This document shows, piece after piece, positions 37,331 through 49,906 of a stretch of 64,000 nt of DNA. A model generated the notes under the pieces. It ran no database searches and was not told the DNA's origin. It saw only the letters and a list, made by a program, of their open reading frames with translations. Positions within the stretch are counted from its first letter, which is position 1. Each line of letters opens with the position of its first letter. The stretch is from contig CM053806.1 in the NCBI GenBank assembly GCA_028671895.1, positions 22,021,001 through 22,085,000 of the forward strand. The letters run 5' to 3'. Made by a program: the position numbers and the translations under genes. This DNA is from Oenanthe sinensis. Taxonomy: Eukaryota; Streptophyta; Magnoliopsida; Apiales; Apiaceae.

Positions 37331-37549
37331 ATAGGTCAATATAGAATCAATGTAATATTTGTTCAGTCTAGAGGAACATCTATCTTGTATCTATCTTTCA
37401 AAACATGAATCTGGAAAATTGTTAAATATAATACCAGAACTTTGTTTATAATTTACAGTTCTTACATGTCGTATTACTTTCTTAGTTGTTAGTTGAGTTA
37501 TCCTCTAGAAATTTGTGTGTTAAATGTTTAACAACAAATATAGGGAGAT
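37331..37549 (+). other. Spacer ending in a polypurine tract
   Basis: Non-coding. The last bases (ATATAGGGAGAT, to 37549) form a PPT-like run abutting the TG of the LTR at 37550, implying that an element's interior lies to the left. Confidence 0.45.
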
Positions 37550-38876
37550 TGAAAGGCACATGATTAGGCCTATTTGTAATAATTAAATGATAACTCAACT
37601 CAGATAAGAAACAAAGGTAAATAATAAATATGATAACATGAATCAAGATGAAGAAAGTCAACTAGACACAAAGAATCCTAAATATCAGAAGTATTCTAAT
37701 GAAGCTGATACTTTACACCGGAAGAAGTTCATTAATATGTTCAAGTCTCGGTGAAAAATAAAGAAGTAGTATTTCAGAAAAGTTCAGAAGATTCCAAGTG
37801 GCTACTACAGAAACATTCCAAGAAAAGAAAATATTGAAGACAAAGCTCGAAGCAAGAACAAGACAAAAGATCAAAGCTATTAAAATTAAAAGGTGAAGAA
37901 TATTTATTTAGTATGACACAAATGAACCAGACAGTACATTTGTGTATCAAATAATTTAATAAATATTTATCACCTAGCTCAAGTGATTTTCAGATAGAAG
38001 ATAGGAAGATTCAAGTCAAATCTACAGTGGTTGTGCAATGAAGAAACTAAATTAATTCTACTATCAAAAGTTAATTAATTATTTAATTTATCTACTTAAA
38101 TTAATTCACCTTTAATTAATTTAATTTATAAATTATTTAATTAAAAATTAGTGGAATTAATTAAGTTAAAAGAGCATTTTAATTTATCATTTAAAGAAAG
38201 TTTTGTTGCATTGATTTAGAAAGTTTTACCGAATAAAATCGGTAAGATTTTTAAAAGTCGTACCGAATTAAATCGGCTAGACCTTTTAAAAAGTCTTACC
38301 GACAAAATCTGTAAGACTTTTTAAAAATTCTTACCGAGCTATTTATATAAGAAAGTCTTGCTGAGATTTCTTGTAAGACTTTCTGAAAAGTCTTACTGAA
38401 AATGAAAAGTCTTATCAAGTGAAAAAAGTCTTGCTCGGTTTATTTCAAAAGTCTTAAAGACTATTTTATAAAGTCTTTTGATTTTTTAAATAAATTTTAT
38501 TCAAAATTCTTGCTATATTTTTTCTCTATAAATATGAGGCAAAAGTTTTCATTATTTCAAGTGATTGAAAACATTCAAATTTCTGAAATTTGCATGCATT
38601 GTAATATTCACAGATTTTTGTGCAAGTTTGGAATATAATTGTTAAACTTGAATAATTCATGTCGAAATCGTTCTAGAACACTTTATCAATTATATACACT
38701 TTTCATCAGATTAATTTTATAATACTTTTCAAGTTAAAAATTATATCTTCTACTTGAACAGTATTTCATTAAAATTAATATTTCGTGATTAATTAAAATA
38801 ATATTTTTAAATCCGAAATTCCACGATAATTTTAGATATTGTATTCAACCCCCCTCTACAATATCAAGGACCAACA
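37550..38876 (+). repeat. LTR (about 1.33 kb) rich in short inverted repeats
   Basis: It starts TGAAAGGCACATGATT after a PPT-like run and ends AAGGACCAACA. A TATA box (TCTATAAATA) lies at about 38525. Between 38200 and 38480 a word like AAAGTCTTACCGA recurs about ten times in both orientations, so the RNA could fold into hairpins. No matching second LTR is in the window and no 5-bp duplication flanks it. The CAACCCCCCT word before the end is common in Sirevirus-type LTRs. Confidence 0.6.
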
Positions 38877-39135
38877 GGATTGTGCCATCGCAAACCAGGA
38901 TAAAAATCTTGTGTGTTGTGCTCTATTTCTTTACTCTTTTTTAATTTCAGTATTTGATTTACTAGTTGACTAGTGACATTTTTAAAAGAGAAGAGAAAAT
39001 TTTAAAATGCCAAGCTCTAATTTTTAAAAGGGTATTAAGCTATTCAACCCCCCTTCTAGCTAATACCCCATCCTTACAGACCTATCACATTCACTCAGGG
39101 GGAGCTTCTCAAGGATCAACAACAATGCAAATAAT
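38877..39135 (+). other. Junction between LTR and RT fragment
   Basis: Non-coding. It contains a second LTR-end-like TTCAACCCCCCTTCTAGC (about 39040). Gag, protease and integrase that should lie here are deleted. Confidence 0.35.
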
Positions 39136-40770
39136 TTGAATCACGAAGAAACAAGCTCAAATGCAAGAGGTGTGGCTCATGAAACAAAATGGAATAAAGA
39201 TCACACTGCAGATCAAATAATTAGTAATCTTGATGAAGGTGTGAGGACAAAAAGAGCAACCATAAATGAATTCCTGTATGCTTGTTTTCTGTTTGAAAAT
39301 GAGCCTAAAAAGATTAAAGAAGCATTGTTGGATCAAGACTGGATTATGGCCATGCAGGAAGAGCTTAATCAATTTGAGAGGAACAATGTTTGAGAATTAG
39401 TGCCACATCCAAAAAATAGATCAATTATTTGTACCAAATGGGTCTATAGAAACAATATGGATGAACATGGAATTGTTATAAGGAACAAGGCAAGGTTGGT
39501 TGCTAAACGGTATTCATAAGAAGAAGGCATTGATTACGATGAGACTTTTGCTCCTGTTCCAAGACTAGAAAAAATCAGAATTTTTCTGGCATTTGCATCA
39601 CATTCAAATTTTAAGGTCTATCAAATGGATGTCAAAAGTGCATTTCTAAATGGTGAATTGGAAGAAGTGTTATATGTACAACAACCTCATGGCTTTGAAG
39701 ATTATAAATTTCCTGATTTTGTTTACAGACTCCTCAAAGTATTGTATGAACTCAAACAAGCCCCTAGAGCATGGTATGACACACTGTCAAAGTTCTTACT
39801 GGAACATCAGTTCACAAGAGGGATAATTGACAAAACTCTTTTTTACAAGAAACATGGTGATAACATCATTCTAGTTCAAATCTATGTGGATGATATCATC
39901 TTTGGCTCTACAAATGAAAAGTTGTGTTAGAGATTTTCAAAGCTCATGCAAAGTGATTATGAAATGAGCATGATGGGAGAGCTCAATTATTTTCTAGGCC
40001 TTCAAATAAGTCAAAAAATAGATGACATCTTCATAAGTCAGACTAAGTACATTAATGACTTGCTAAAAAGGTTTGACATGCAAGATTGCTCATCTGCTAA
40101 AACACCAATGTCTACTGCTATTAAACTAGATGAAGATAAGAAAGGAAATAGTGTAGACATGAAGATCTATAGAGGTATGATTGGATCTGTGCTATATCTC
40201 ACAGTTAGTAGACTAGACATCATGTTCTCTACATGTTTGTGTGCAAGGTTTCAGGCCAATCCAAAAGAATCTCATCTCATAGCTGTCAAAAGAATTCTGA
40301 GATATCTCAAAGGAACACCTCAAATGGGATTATGGTATCAAAAGGAAACATGATTTAAACAGTTGGTTATTCTGATGCTGATTTTACTGGATGCAGAGTT
40401 GATAGAAGGAGCATTTCTGGAAGCTGTCAATTCCTTGGAGAGAGATTGGTGTCATGGTTTAGCAAGAAGTAACAATCAGTTTCAACTTCTACAGCTGAGG
40501 CTGAATACATAGCTGCAGGAAGCTGTTGTGCTCAATTGCTTTGGATAAGAAATCAACTAAGAAATTATGGACTAGTTTTGGAGAGGATTCCTATCATGTG
40601 TGATAATACTAGTGCCATATCCATTGTTGCAAATCCAGTGAACCATTCAAAGACAAATCCAGTGAACTATTCAAAGACAAAATAGTTGGCTGATATATTT
40701 ACTAAACCACTAGATGAGACCACCTTTAACAGGTTGGTCAGTGAGATTTGAATGCTAAATTCTTCTGGCT
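39136..40770 (+). pseudogene. Sirevirus-like Copia pol remnant (RT and RNase H), several stops
   Basis: RT segments TKWVYRNNMDEHG, YDETFAPV, VYQMDVKSAFLNGELEE and the active site IYVDDIIFGS are clear, followed by RNase H (YSDADFTGCRVDRRSISG, TAEAEYIAAGSCCAQ) and LADIFTKPLDETTFNRLVSE, wording typical of the Sirevirus lineage. In-frame stops occur at about 39394, 39520, 39931, 40354 and 40470, with a frame change near 40360. A 24-bp in-frame duplication near 40635-40680 replaces a deleted part of RNase H. Gag, protease and integrase are absent. Dead remnant, upstream of its accessory ORF3. Confidence 0.85.
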
Positions 40771-41189
40771 AGTGTCTAAAAAAATATATCTCACCAACTG
40801 TTGCAACAATTGTTTCACAGACACGATCCCTAAATGATTTATCTAAGTGAAATAGACTGGTGTGTACCTATAAATGCATCAGTTATATTGTTGTACATTT
40901 TTTTTTAAAATTAAATGAAATAATAGCTTGAGACTATTTTTTATGTTCTAAGGAAGCCTGAAAAGAATTATTATACTTGTGCATCTTTAAATAACAAGTG
41001 TGATGTTCAATTATTCAGGAATATTTTGCAAATACATTTTTAATTTCGGAATTAAATAAATTTTATTTCTAAAAAATGTGTTTGACAAATTGTTATTTTA
41101 TTTTCCAAATGAAAATAGAATAATTCTTTAAAAACTGGAGTTTGTGATTAAGTTGTCATTCTTTTCTAACTTCTTGACTGTGTTTTTAT
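40771..41189 (+). other. AT-rich pol-ORF3 spacer
   Basis: No coding signal; leads into the repeat-rich promoter-like block. Confidence 0.4.
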
Positions 41190-41601
41190 TTGTCAATTCT
41201 CGAATAGTCCACTTTAGTGAGTTCTCAATAAACATTGTCCACTAGAGTTCTCGATCCAGTATTAATGAGAGTTCTCGACTACTAGAGTTCTCGATCTTGT
41301 TCAAACTGAGTTCTCGATTGATACAGTTCTCGACTGCATATATACATGAGTTCTCAATCAAATTCTGACAGTTCTATACTTAAGTTTATTTATTTTCTGA
41401 GTTCTCGAACATACAAAATCGATTACAATTCTAGTCGAGTTGTCTAAGTCATATAAATAGCAAAATAGATCTAACATTTCATTTCTACGCTTAATCGCAA
41501 ACTCAAAGAAATTCTTGCTCTCTATAGTCTCATTCGATTTCTCTCATGTTTTTCTCTAAAATATTCGTTTCTTCACTTCTCTTTTCTACACACAACTCCA
41601 A
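41190..41601 (+). promoter_or_regulatory. Promoter-like spacer before ORF3 with AGTTCTCGA array and TATA box
   Basis: About ten AGTTCTCGA or near copies between 41195 and 41410, then a good TATA box (ATATAAATAG, 41451-41460), then a CT-rich leader and an ATG in good plant context (CAAATGGCT) at 41602. This looks like a complete promoter placed between pol and ORF3. The motif is the same word, in reverse, as the array in this family's LTRs. Confidence 0.5.
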
Positions 41602-44600
41602 ATGGCTTCTTCTGGTTCCAACCTTGTAGCTGAGGTGTACATCATCCCTGAAACTAACTTTCTAGCCATTTCAAGAGATGTTGATGACAAGCCTCAATAC
41701 AAGTGCTTTACAAGATTCCTTATTGATTCATACTTGAAGGAAGCATTGTTGACTGACATTCTTGAGCAGTTCTGGAACACTGCAAACTGGGAGGAGGTTG
41801 CATTGGCCGATGAGAGCTCCAAGTTATAAGTGACCTGCAAGATTCAAAATGTAGACATCATGTTCGATGAGAATGATGTGAATGAAAGCCTATCACTCCC
41901 TACTGAGCAGTTTGACGAAGTGCCAACAGATGCTGAGTTGGAGGACTTCATGGAGTTCATTAGATATGCTGATGAGATCATGCTGGGAAGGTTGAACAAG
42001 AAATATGTAAGAAAATAGTGGTCATTCCTTTTTGACACTCTTCTAAGGGTCTTCACTTGCAGGAAGACAGGATTTGATCAAATCAGCTCCATTGCCTTGA
42101 AGTTAGCCTTTTCATTGATTTATAATAGAAAGCTCAATATTGGGAAGATTATTCTGAGTGAACTCTCAACCAGGATCCCAAAGAAATTTAATGTGATATT
42201 CTTCCCTCGTTTTATTCAATCAATTCTCAATTATAAAAATGCTAGTATGATTGAACTACCTGGGATGTATAAACATAGAATTGGCAACTCCAAATCCATG
42301 TCAAAAATCATTTTTGCTGCATTGGATATGAGAACCACAGTGAATGTACCTTTTCAAATCACACCTGACATGAGGAGTGTATTTGAAGGGTATCCACTTG
42401 TGCAGCCTACATATGGTTATCTTGAAACAGTATGAGGTTCTAAGGCTGCAGAAGAACCAAATGCACCTAACTCAAGGACCTCTAACCCAACTGTAGACCC
42501 TTCTTTGAAAACAATAGACGATAGTGAACCAACCTCAACATCCTCTCAACAGGGTGTGGTTGAAAAGAAGAAAAGGAAGAAACCTGCAGATGATTCACAT
42601 ATGGCACCTCTAAAAAGGAGAAATAAAAGCAAATAGGCCACTCTAGACCACTCTGCACCATCCCAACAGGATGCAGAAACTATAAAGGGATTAAACCTAT
42701 TGCTAGGTGTACTTTCTTAATAAGATGCATCTATTAAAATTGAGAGTCAGCCCACTCCAATCTGTAAAGAGTCTGCACCATAATAGGAACACAATCATGT
42801 TGATGCCAGGTGTGAAGTTGAAAAGGAGACACAAGAGCACATAGGAAAATTTATTGAAACTTCCCCATTTTCTCAGGGGGAGTTGCCAACACTCACAACT
42901 ACTCAAAATCTCTTATCTATTCCTAATATTTTTTCACAACCAAATGTGTCTAGCCAAACACATGAGGTTTTTGATCATTAGGATTCCTTTTTCCCTGGTG
43001 AGCCAATATCAAGTGACTTGGTGCATGACACCTTGCTCACCACTCAGGACACACATCAAGATGGTGAGGGAATGCATGATGAGGCATATCCTGATGACAC
43101 CATTAAAACCACAGAGGTTTTAGGAGTCTTTACTTTAGACTCTGTGGTGGCTGAGGAAACAATTCCCTTTAGTATCATTAATGAGTCATTGGAGCAACAA
43201 GTGTCTTCACAGACATTGGGTAATCTAGGGGACCTCCACTCCATGCAAATAGCATCCCCTACACAATCCCCAGTCATTCAAAGACTGTCTCCTAAGGAGA
43301 AATTACATATCCATCTAGTGTCTAGAGAATCATCTGAGCAATTGGATGAGGAAATAGATACTGAGGGGACCACTGTAACAAGTGGCCATAGCTCTAACGT
43401 TATGTCACAATGGCTAAAACCTATGTAATATGACAGGGATTCAGAACCATCTACTAATGGGTTACTTTCTGAAGAGAAACTAAAGGAGTTATATGGAGAT
43501 CAGATGGATGGATTTTATCACATTGCTCAACAGTTATTGACTGCCCATCTGCCAAATCAGGACTATGCTGCAATTCTTCTTGAATATGCTAAAGATTAGA
43601 AGGAAATTAAATATAAAAATGAGCTAATGACTGATGAAGGAGAAGCCAATGTGGATGCTTAGTTAGACAAGAAGCAAATTGTGAGCATTGAGGAGATGCT
43701 ACAGTGGATGAGGGAAAAATATCTAACTTCTCTTGGCTCTTGTGAAAGAACCTCCACTTCAACTGCAATATATGATGCAATTCATGAAGCTGCTAGAGTG
43801 CAGTTGCAATATAATCATTATCTAGCCAGGGGATTTCAGTCTGAAATTCAAGATCACAGACATAAAATGGAAGGCTTCCTAAGGAGTATTGAAGACAAGC
43901 TTAATCCTAGTGGCATTTATGCAACAAAAGGGTCAAGATCTGACTCTTCTCTATCTAAATTCAATGTGAATGAAATGGTCACAAAAATGGAGAAGATGGA
44001 AAAAGTATTTAAGGAGATGGTGGAGAGCAATGGGGCAATTCAAAAAAGAAAAACCTCCATTAACAACATGATGGAGGTTCTATACAAAAACAGGCATGCT
44101 GATAGACTACATGAAGATGTTCCTCTTCATGACCTGGCTCCATTGCAAGTGGATTTTTTTTATCAATCCAAGGGCAAGGCAGAACAAATTGAAGCTCTCG
44201 CATTGGCCAAGTTCAATGAAAAGTTTGAGAAGCTAGAAGATGCTCAATCTACTCTATCAATTGCAGTCTCGGAAGTGGTGAACAATGTCAATTCTCTAAA
44301 GAAGGAATTTGAGACTTCTAGCTCCCCTCACAGTACCACCCTTCTTCAAGTTTCAAATCAATTGATTTATATCCAGGCTCTTCTCTCTACTATGACTGGT
44401 TAAGCTTTCCCAGTATAAGTCTCATCTCAATTCAAACCAACTTTATCTTCTTTTATTCCTCAAAATCAAGATATCAACCCTAAGGGGGAGAAGGAAAGAA
44501 GAGATGAATTTGAGGCTGAAAGACAAAAAGCAGTGATGAGGATCCTAAGGCAAGAAGTGTTGAAGCCAAATGCTGACACAAAATTTCTTCAAAATTTGAA

Positions 44601-46206
44601 GGCCATCAAGGCACAAGTCAAAGGTCATCATTGGGAATACATGAAGTTACTTGGCAAGGCTATTATAATGGTTAGGGGAGTTAAATTTGAGCAAAATGGA
44701 AAGTTATTCAAAGAGCCTATAGTGCAGCTGAAATCTAGCTACTTTAAGGTCTCAATTGGGCTATTCAACAAACTCTCCTATAATGAATTAGAATGTCTAC
44801 ACAAAGCCATTGAAACAGTAACTCAAGAAGATGAAGAATTAAAGAACTCAATCATAGGCCCCCTTCTACTCACTTTTCTTCCAGAGGCATATTGGAATCC
44901 TGATGGAGTAATGTATATTTTTAAGGGAAACAAACTTGCACATTTCAGAATTCCTCAACATTTAAACTCATGAAAAAAAAGCCAAATCATCAGTCTAATT
45001 GACTTGCATGAAAAGAAGAAAACAAAATAGGAAGAAGAATTGAAGATTTTGGAGACAATGAAGAACTTCATGCACAATCAAGTTTCTGAGTTTGTAAATG
45101 AAGAATTAAAGAAAAAGAAGAAAGATGATGAGGACAAGGATCAAGAGAAGAAAGATAAGAAACCTGATTCAAGGAGTGATAATGGAGGAAAGAAAGATGA
45201 CAAAAAGAAAAGAGATAACTCTGTGAATGAGAAGAAATATGAGAGGAAAAAGCCAACTATGCAGCAAGCTATTGGTGTTCGTACTAGTATACCTACCAAA
45301 ATTCAGGGTGCTAGTGTGGCTCCAATGGTTTCTGAAACTGCTATGATCTCAAAATCCAAATCACCTAGAAGACATCTTGTTAAGGTGACAACAAATGGAG
45401 TAATATGGAGGGATATAAAGGAAAGTCATGTCAAGAACATGAAGCCATGCCAACAAATCAAAGTCAATACTAGTCATAAGGACAAAATTAAAGAAACCTA
45501 CTAGTTCTTTACTAGTAAGGTGTCCAAAATGGAAGAAGCAGCTTATTGTTCCCAACAAAGGTCTTCTAGTACAGCCAATTCAAGAAATTATTGAGCCAAA
45601 CAAGATTTATCTCAAGCAATGGATAGCCAACAGAATTTGTAAAGTGAAATTTAGAGAAAAAATAATGTTTATCACCACATTTGATGGAGAAGAGAGACCT
45701 TTCTATCATGATCAAGAAGGCACAATAACACATGAAATCAAAAGAGTGATCAATATTTTTGATAAGTTTTGTATGATAACCAAATTGAAGATGGTGGAAG
45801 TGGATGAGTACTTGGTGAGAAAATATCAAAAGAAGGTGAACAAGGCCAAATATCTTGAAGAAATGACAAGGATGAAACTCAAAGAAAATGAAGAAATGTA
45901 CCAAATGGAGGCTGAATTAAGAAGATTGAGAAAGTGCAGATTTTTCAAAGATCCTGACAGGGTTGAGCTCAAACTTAGAAATGGTGGTGTCTAAAAGATT
46001 AGACTCAAGTTTGTCAGTGAATATCCAATTCAAACTCTCAAGATTGTTGCTGATATGCTGAAGGATACAATCCTAGTTGAAGAGATCATGGCCAAATTGG
46101 AAATTCTCAATGCAATCAAAGAAATAAATGAATGGGAAGAGAAAGAGAAAAAAGTAAAATATGATCTTTTCATGCAACAACTTCAACAACAAAATGGGTA
46201 CGCTTG
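41602..46206 (+). pseudogene. Sirevirus-like accessory ORF3 (env-position), broken coiled-coil protein
   Basis: It starts MASSGSNLVAEVYIIPETNF and runs, with many stops (first at 41827, 42016, 42433) and frame changes, to the polypurine tract at 46243. Segments: an N-terminal globular part to about 42435, a Ser/Thr/Gln-rich part (42436-43620), a long helical part (43681-44400), a conserved part ending PEAYWNPDGVMYIFKGNKLA (44533-44973), a Lys/Asp-rich stretch (45040-45250) and a helical C terminus (45640-45990, ..FFKDPDRVELKL). Position between pol and the 3' LTR matches the envelope-like ORF of Sireviruses, but I see no signal peptide or membrane segment. A second copy on the other strand (62705-64000) shares the last three segments. 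Function unknown. Confidence 0.7.
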
Positions 46207-46242
46207 ATATCTTGTATTAATTTGTAAAAATATCCTCTTCCA

Positions 46243-46255
46243 AATTGGGGGAGAT
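46243..46255 (+). promoter_or_regulatory. Polypurine tract of the Sirevirus-like element
   Basis: AATTGGGGGAGAT immediately precedes the TGTTGG of the LTR, as in related elements. Confidence 0.75.
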
Positions 46256-47505
46256 TGTTGGACCAAATCAAGCCTACTCTATGTAATTACTTTTTTTGAT
46301 GTAACACATGTAATGCTTCTGTATTAGGATGTGTACTTAAAATATCTCAATGTACTTACAGATATAAGTTTGTTTCTATTGTGAAGACTGTGTGTAAATA
46401 ATGAGTCAAGAATAAAGAATGATAGAAGATTCAAGTCTGAATCAGGCATCAAAACAATGAGGACTTCATCAAATAAGAATTGTACTGGAAAATATTCTAA
46501 AGAAAGTATGCGATCGAGAAGTCATCCTGATATAGAAGTCAGACATGTGAAGCTGGTAGAAAAGTCTCAAATGCTTAAGTAACTCAGTTATTCGAGAAGT
46601 CAAAGTAACTATAGTTATCCGAGAAGTGTTAAAATATGAATCATTTAAGAAGTCCAGAAGAAAAATTCTAGAAGTTAGCCACATGATCAATTGGGAAGTG
46701 ATAGGGCTGAATCAATCGAGAAGTCTGAGTTTCAAGTATCCATTCGAGAAGTCATCAAATGAAGTATGCAATCGAGAAGTCTAGTCATTTGAGAAGTAAG
46801 CCACTCAGGGATTAATCGAGAACTCTCAGCATGTACCTAATCAAGAAGTCAATCCCTATGACTTCTCGAAGTAAAATCAACAAAATACTCGACTGCTTCA
46901 AAGAGCTAGTTTCCAGAAAAATTATAGAAGAACAAGACAAATAATTTATAGCTCTTTTATGATCAGGATCAGTCAAACCTGTGAAGATGGAGACAAGTCT
47001 ACAATGAAGCTTGGAAAAAGAATAAGACAAAAGACAGAAGAGATAAGGCTGAAAGAAACATATTGTTAAAGAATAGTGTTAGCTAGAAATTGATGGTAGT
47101 CAAATATAAAGTGTTTCTTGTCTATTTCTAGTTTTAGCTTAACTAACTAGTGAGAGCATGTGCCAAAAAACATGTTGTCTATATAGCTTATGCATAGCCT
47201 CATTAGTCAGTATCTTTTAATATTATTAAGTATATTCATACCTTGTATCTTCCAAGAACAAGGAGTTGAGATTCACATCTAGAATCTCATATTGTAGCAA
47301 TTCAATTCTAGTACACAATTAGATTGAAAGTTAACCTTGAATGTTTATTTCCATTCCACAATTTCTTTTAAGTAAGCACTGCTTGGTTACAAAAGCTACA
47401 ATATATGTTACAATCAGTTCATCACTATCAGAAAAGAAAACGAGTATAAAAAGTTTTTAAGTTATACATTCCCCCATGTACAACTTCTATATGATATCTT
47501 TCACA
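46256..47505 (+). repeat. 3' LTR of the Sirevirus-like element (end approximate)
   Basis: It begins TGTTGGACCAAATCAAGCC and matches, inverted, the LTR at 56976-58243 over its length. Between 46510 and 46870 there are about five exact TCGAGAAGT words plus about seven degenerate ones. TATA-like TCTATATAG is at about 47178. The right end is placed by comparison with the other copy (near CCCATGTACAACTTC, 47470-47505) and is uncertain. Confidence 0.75.
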
Positions 47506-47560
47506 TACTTAGGCCCCGCCTTCATCTTAGACGCCTTTTTTGGACTTTATTTCCTCGAAA

Positions 47561-48338
47561 TCACCAAAAGCGGATGGAATATCGGCCACCTGTCAAGAAA
47601 AGACAATAATAAAAAAAAAGTTGTATGTAGTGAAGGAAAATATGTAAAATGCGCAATAATAAAAGGTCATGTTCTAGGTCATCACCCTCGTCTACCAATC
47701 TGGGTTTATTTTTATTTTTATTTTTCTTGTCTTTCGAACACTTGGAAGGTTTGGAAGATTTGGTGGGTGCCTTTTTGCGCTTTTTTCCCACATCCATAGT
47801 AAAGAAACCTGCTTCTTTTAAATTTTCTTCTATGATAAGAGTTAACAAGTCATTATTAACCTTAGAAATATTAAGTATAGTTTGAGCCTGTTCTAAGGCG
47901 TTCCATGTGAGCTCAGACGGATATATAACTCCTAGAAAGAAAAAAGGGTTAGTCATGCAAAAGAGAAAGGAAGTAAAAAAGAAGTCGAAAACAAGATGGG
48001 GATGACGCGTCCTAGGTACTTACTCGGCACTTTGTTAAATCTCACTTGTACCCTATATGTATTGTACACATAAAAATATTTATCCTTTCAATTCTTAACA
48101 TTGCTAGTTTTGCCTTTGCTGAACCCCAAATTATTGTGCCTATGTTGCACCACTAAGAAGAAGTAACATGTGTTGCTACTATGGCGTAGTGTGAAAAAGT
48201 AATTAAACTCTTCCAAATCAGGAGGGTCATAGCCTTGTTGAAGGTACAAGATGAATAGACCTGCAACATATTTATAGGAATTGGGTGATAACTGGACCAG
48301 GGCAATCTCATATTGTTGGTAGATTTCTTTGAAATAGT
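47561..48338 (-). mobile_element. Gypsy-type gag-like fragment, 3' part
   Basis: Minus-strand reading after the solo LTR: a conserved block (LSPNSYKYVAGLFILYLQQG, about 48250-48320), a KDKYFYVYNTYRVQVRFNKV block near 48030-48110, then GVIYPSELTWNALEQAQ and a Lys-rich tail near 47780. This resembles the 'putative gypsy type transposon' domain of plant elements. Several stops. Confidence 0.55.
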
Positions 48339-49906
48339 TGTTGGGTTCCGAGGCATAAAACGCAGCGGATTAAACGTAAATATAACGAAAATTTTCGGAA
48401 CCCAAACCCTAGGATCCGTGTATAAGCTTGGAAAGATTATGGTGAAACGAAATCATCCCTTTGTTTGGTCTTGACTACTACGAACTCAATGGAGATCCTA
48501 GCTTTCACGACTTGTGTCTTCCTCTTGAAAACACCTCTATGGTATCCACACGAGCACCTTCAAGAACGTCTCATGATCTCGATTATGGAACGGGTGTACT
48601 AGCCTCCTCTAGATGATTTCGAAACTGCCTTTGATGTGCTTGCTGCTGCTGCTGCCTCTATAGGGTTTTTCTTATCAAAAACGTTATGACCTATTAACCC
48701 TACATTATCTATTTATAATGGCTGGTTAATAGGCCCATAACAGCAACCCATAACAGCAAAGCCTAACCCATGTAGGTTTAGGATTAAATAATAAAACCGA
48801 ATTTTATTATTTAATTAATAACTAAGTCACACTTAATTATTAAGGGCAGAATTCAAATTCGAATTTATATTATTTCAATTAATTAAGTCTCACTTAATTA
48901 ATATAATAAAATTTGAAATAATCATCGATTAATATAAATCTATAATTTAAATTAACTATTCCTCTAAGTACTCTATGTGTGTGACCCTATAGGCTATTAT
49001 TTAATTAGTAATAATTTTATTCTCCAATAAAATTATAAACAATGAGCGGTATCTAGTAATACATCATTGCTACCCAATTAAATAATAATTAAATCGTGAT
49101 TCGATAAAACCTTTCGTGATTAATGTTTCCGTGTAATATAATCCCTTTAACCATATATATATTATAGATTAAACTCGAGGCATGTATTTAGTCATCCTCT
49201 TCAACATTTAATCCGGGTTTACTTGATCCATGAGTAGACTATGAAAACAAATCATTATTTGAGCACGGCCATGCATTTTATAGTCTCACTCAATCAAGAT
49301 GCCAATAATATATCTCCTAATTATAGGAGGGTTAAATCCTTTATCTATCATTCATATTTCTCATACGACTCATGATATACCCGATGTCCACTTTTATCAT
49401 TACCTGGTCAAAGGTAACTTTTAATGTAGTCAAAGTATATTAATCATCGTATAGAAATATAATGATCTCAAGTCAGAGGATCATTACACCATTATCACTG
49501 TGAGTCTTTCCTATGACTTTATTAAACATGAAGAATCTCACTGTGGGTCTGTCCAGTACCATGTACTCCTGCATGTACCTATGTGTTGACTTTAGTATCC
49601 CCATACTTATAACCAATGAGATGTGGTTATCTGTCAAACAACATACTAGTCTATTTATGTATTATTATTGTCCTATAATAATAATACTCGACTAGGGACA
49701 TTTAAGAATATGATATATTATATAATCTCAAGTTCAAGTCATGTACTAAACTATACAATGTGTATCATGATTCTAAGAACATTTATTATGCTAACAAATA
49801 TATCGCAGTAATTAAAGTCATAATAAATATGTTTATTGAATAATCAATTGACATAAAGGTTTATCAAAATAAACATTGTATTGCCTCTAGGGCACCTACA
49901 CCAACA
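48339..49906 (-). repeat. Solo LTR of a Copia-type element with ATAGT target duplication
   Basis: On the minus strand it starts TGTTGGTGTAGGTGCCCTAG (the GCCCTAGAGGCAATA start is common in plant Copia LTRs) and ends CGGAACCCAACA: 1568 bp, TG..CA. The 5 bp at 48334-48338 and 49907-49911 are both ATAGT. A minus-strand TATA box (TATAAATAG) is at 48709-48717, confirming orientation. There is no interior and no second LTR, so it arose by LTR-LTR recombination after insertion into the gypsy-type gag. Confidence 0.88.

Noticed and set aside
37550..38876. Solo LTR interpretation
   Set aside because: No 5-bp duplication at its ends, and the left flank is a polypurine tract, so it is more likely the end of an element whose other parts are deleted or diverged.
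41190..41420. CRISPR-like array
   Set aside because: Repeats are 9-10 bp, degenerate and irregularly spaced in plant retroelement DNA; an array of factor sites fits better.
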